Source: an uncultured Pseudomonadota bacterium
GTDB taxonomy: Bacteria > Pseudomonadota > Gammaproteobacteria > Methylococcales > Methylomonadaceae
NCBI GenBank assembly: GCA_903904275.1
Contig: CAIVBX010000300.1
Span: 1 to 6,827, forward strand
Length of the DNA: 6,827 nt
Direction: 5' to 3'
Shown here: piece after piece, positions 6,162 to 6,827 of the stretch
Layout of the letters: every line of letters begins with the position of its first letter
Numbering within the stretch: position 1 is the stretch's first letter
Notes under the pieces: generated by a model
The model's database searches: none
The model's input: only the letters and a program-made list of their open reading frames with translations
What the model was told of the DNA's origin: nothing
Made by a program: the position numbers and the translations under genes

Positions 6162-6587
6162 ATGGCACTGATACATTTTTACGAAAAAGTCGGTTGTGGC
6201 AACAACACCAAGCAAAAAGACCTGCTCATTGAAGCAGGTCATTGGCTGATTGAGCATGATTTACTTACTCACGATTGGCGCAGTGAACCTGAAAAATTAC
6301 GTTCGTTTTTTGGTGAAAAACCTGTTTGCGAATGGTTCAACCGTGCCGCGCCTGCGATTAAAAACGGCGAGTTAAATCCCGATGAAATCGATTCCGAACA
6401 AGCGATTGAATTGATGCTTGAACAGCCGTTGTTAATTCGTCGTCCGCTCATGGAAATCGAAAATCATCGCATGGCGGGTTTTGACAACGATGAAGTTGCC
6501 CATTTTTTAAATTTAGAAACCGAGGGCGATTTAGAAAGTTGCCCGAAAAAAGATTCGGCAAGAGTGTGTCGAAATGAACGCGCTTGA
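6162..6587 (+). CDS. ArsC/Spx-like nitrogenase-associated protein (NifO type)
   Basis: This 141-residue protein has a thioredoxin-like ArsC/Spx fold. It opens with IHFYEKVGCGNNTKQKDLL, the characteristic start of the 'nitrogenase-associated protein' family, with the single active-site-position Cys12. It also keeps LLIRRPLMEI (about 91-100), the family's conserved R-R-P strand. Extra cysteines lie at 56, 127 and 136. The Cys-loop lacks the CGTSR form of true arsenate reductases, so arsenic detoxification is unlikely. The related NifO of Azotobacter has been linked to molybdenum/nitrate balance during nitrogen fixation, but the biochemical role is not settled. ATG 6162 lies 5 nt after the ferredoxin stop without a clear Shine-Dalgarno, so coupling is likely. 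It overlaps the next gene by 14 nt. The family call is good; the symbol nifO is left blank because orthology is unproven. Confidence 0.85.
   Translation: MALIHFYEKVGCGNNTKQKDLLIEAGHWLIEHDLLTHDWRSEPEKLRSFFGEKPVCEWFNRAAPAIKNGELNPDEIDSEQAIELMLEQPLLIRRPLMEIENHRMAGFDNDEVAHFLNLETEGDLESCPKKDSARVCRNERA
6219..6240. repeat. Perfect 8-bp hairpin inside the ArsC-like gene
   Basis: GACCTGCT (6219-6226) and AGCAGGTC (6233-6240) are perfect inverted arms around the 6-nt loop CATTGA. The hairpin lies about 58 nt into the coding sequence and has no T-run after it, so it is not a usual terminator. It could slow translation or stabilise the mRNA, or be chance. Confidence 0.5.
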
Positions 6588-6827
6588 ATTAGAAAATGCG
6601 GCAGGTATTCCAAAAGCGGTGGCACTTTCTGAGCGAGTGCATTGGATAGGTGCGCTCGATCCAAATTTGCGGACATTCGACATTATTTTAAAAACCGCTA
6701 ACGGCACGACCTACAACGCTTATGTGATTCGCGGTAGTGAAGGCGTAGCGGTAATTGATACGGTGAAAGAAGGTTTTTCAGAAGATTTTTTTGCACGCCT
6801 TGAAAGCGTTGCAAATTATTCAGAAAT
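6574..6827 (+). CDS. Flavodiiron protein (FprA/ROO family), N-terminal part, cut by window end
   Basis: An open frame from ATG 6574 gives 84 complete codons and continues past the window. The sequence VHWIGALDPNLRTFDIILKTANGTTYNAYVIRGSEGVAVIDTVKEGF (about residues 22-68; key pieces W24-G26, D29, TTYNAY and IDTVK) is the conserved start of the metallo-beta-lactamase-like domain of flavodiiron proteins. These enzymes reduce oxygen to water or nitric oxide to nitrous oxide at a di-iron site, using an FMN domain further on. The iron-binding H-x-E-x-D motif and the FMN domain would lie beyond the edge. It overlaps the ArsC-like gene by 14 nt in another frame and has only a weak ribosome site. In a nif operon the likely job is oxygen scavenging to protect nitrogenase; this is inference. 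Confidence 0.88.
   Translation, partial: MNALELENAAGIPKAVALSERVHWIGALDPNLRTFDIILKTANGTTYNAYVIRGSEGVAVIDTVKEGFSEDFFARLESVANYSE

Noticed and set aside
5949..6257. 102-codon open frame on the - strand across the ferredoxin gene
   Set aside because: It is antisense to two well-supported genes, has no ribosome site or recognisable motif, and is a shadow.
6162..6587. Arsenate reductase
   Set aside because: The Cys-loop lacks the CGTSR pattern and the start matches the nitrogenase-associated family, in a nif operon.

Overview
The window reads as chromosomal DNA of a nitrogen-fixing proteobacterium, most likely a gammaproteobacterium of fairly low GC content, such as a sulfur oxidiser or methanotroph. 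This placement is inferred from the style of NifB and its companion genes, the NifA/sigma-54 promoter, and the SixA-like, YniA-like and GNAT-nitrilase housekeeping genes. The genus cannot be fixed from the sequence alone. Coding density is very high, and I see no rRNA, tRNA, CRISPR, insertion sequence or phage gene.

Left block, + strand (1-2111): an HxlR-type winged-helix regulator, a four-helix membrane protein that looks bestrophin-like (DUF4239-type), and a fructosamine-kinase family protein. The gaps are 46 nt and a short overlap, so the three could be one transcript. The kinase is probably a deglycation (protein repair) enzyme.

Middle block, - strand (2108-4172): a 510-residue fusion of a GNAT acetyltransferase with a carbon-nitrogen hydrolase (nitrilase superfamily), followed 19 nt later by a SixA-like histidine phosphatase. 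Its stop codon overlaps that of the convergent kinase gene. A good sigma-70-type promoter with a palindrome over the -10 box precedes the pair.

Right block, + strand (4256-6827): the start of a nif gene group. A divergent intergenic region of 229 bp carries two identical NifA upstream activator sequences within a 19-bp direct repeat, and a -24/-12 sigma-54 promoter at the right distance. These drive nifB (FeMo-cofactor precursor synthesis), a 2[4Fe-4S] ferredoxin of the FdxN type, an ArsC-like 'nitrogenase-associated protein', and the beginning of a flavodiiron protein that runs off the end of the window. The spacings (9 nt, 5 nt, 14-nt overlap) argue for one operon. Its theme is cofactor synthesis, electron supply and probably oxygen protection of nitrogenase.

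The clearest non-coding signal is the nifB control region. The least understood parts are the substrate of the GNAT-nitrilase fusion and the roles of the membrane protein and the ArsC-like protein. I found no convincing evidence of a wholly new system.
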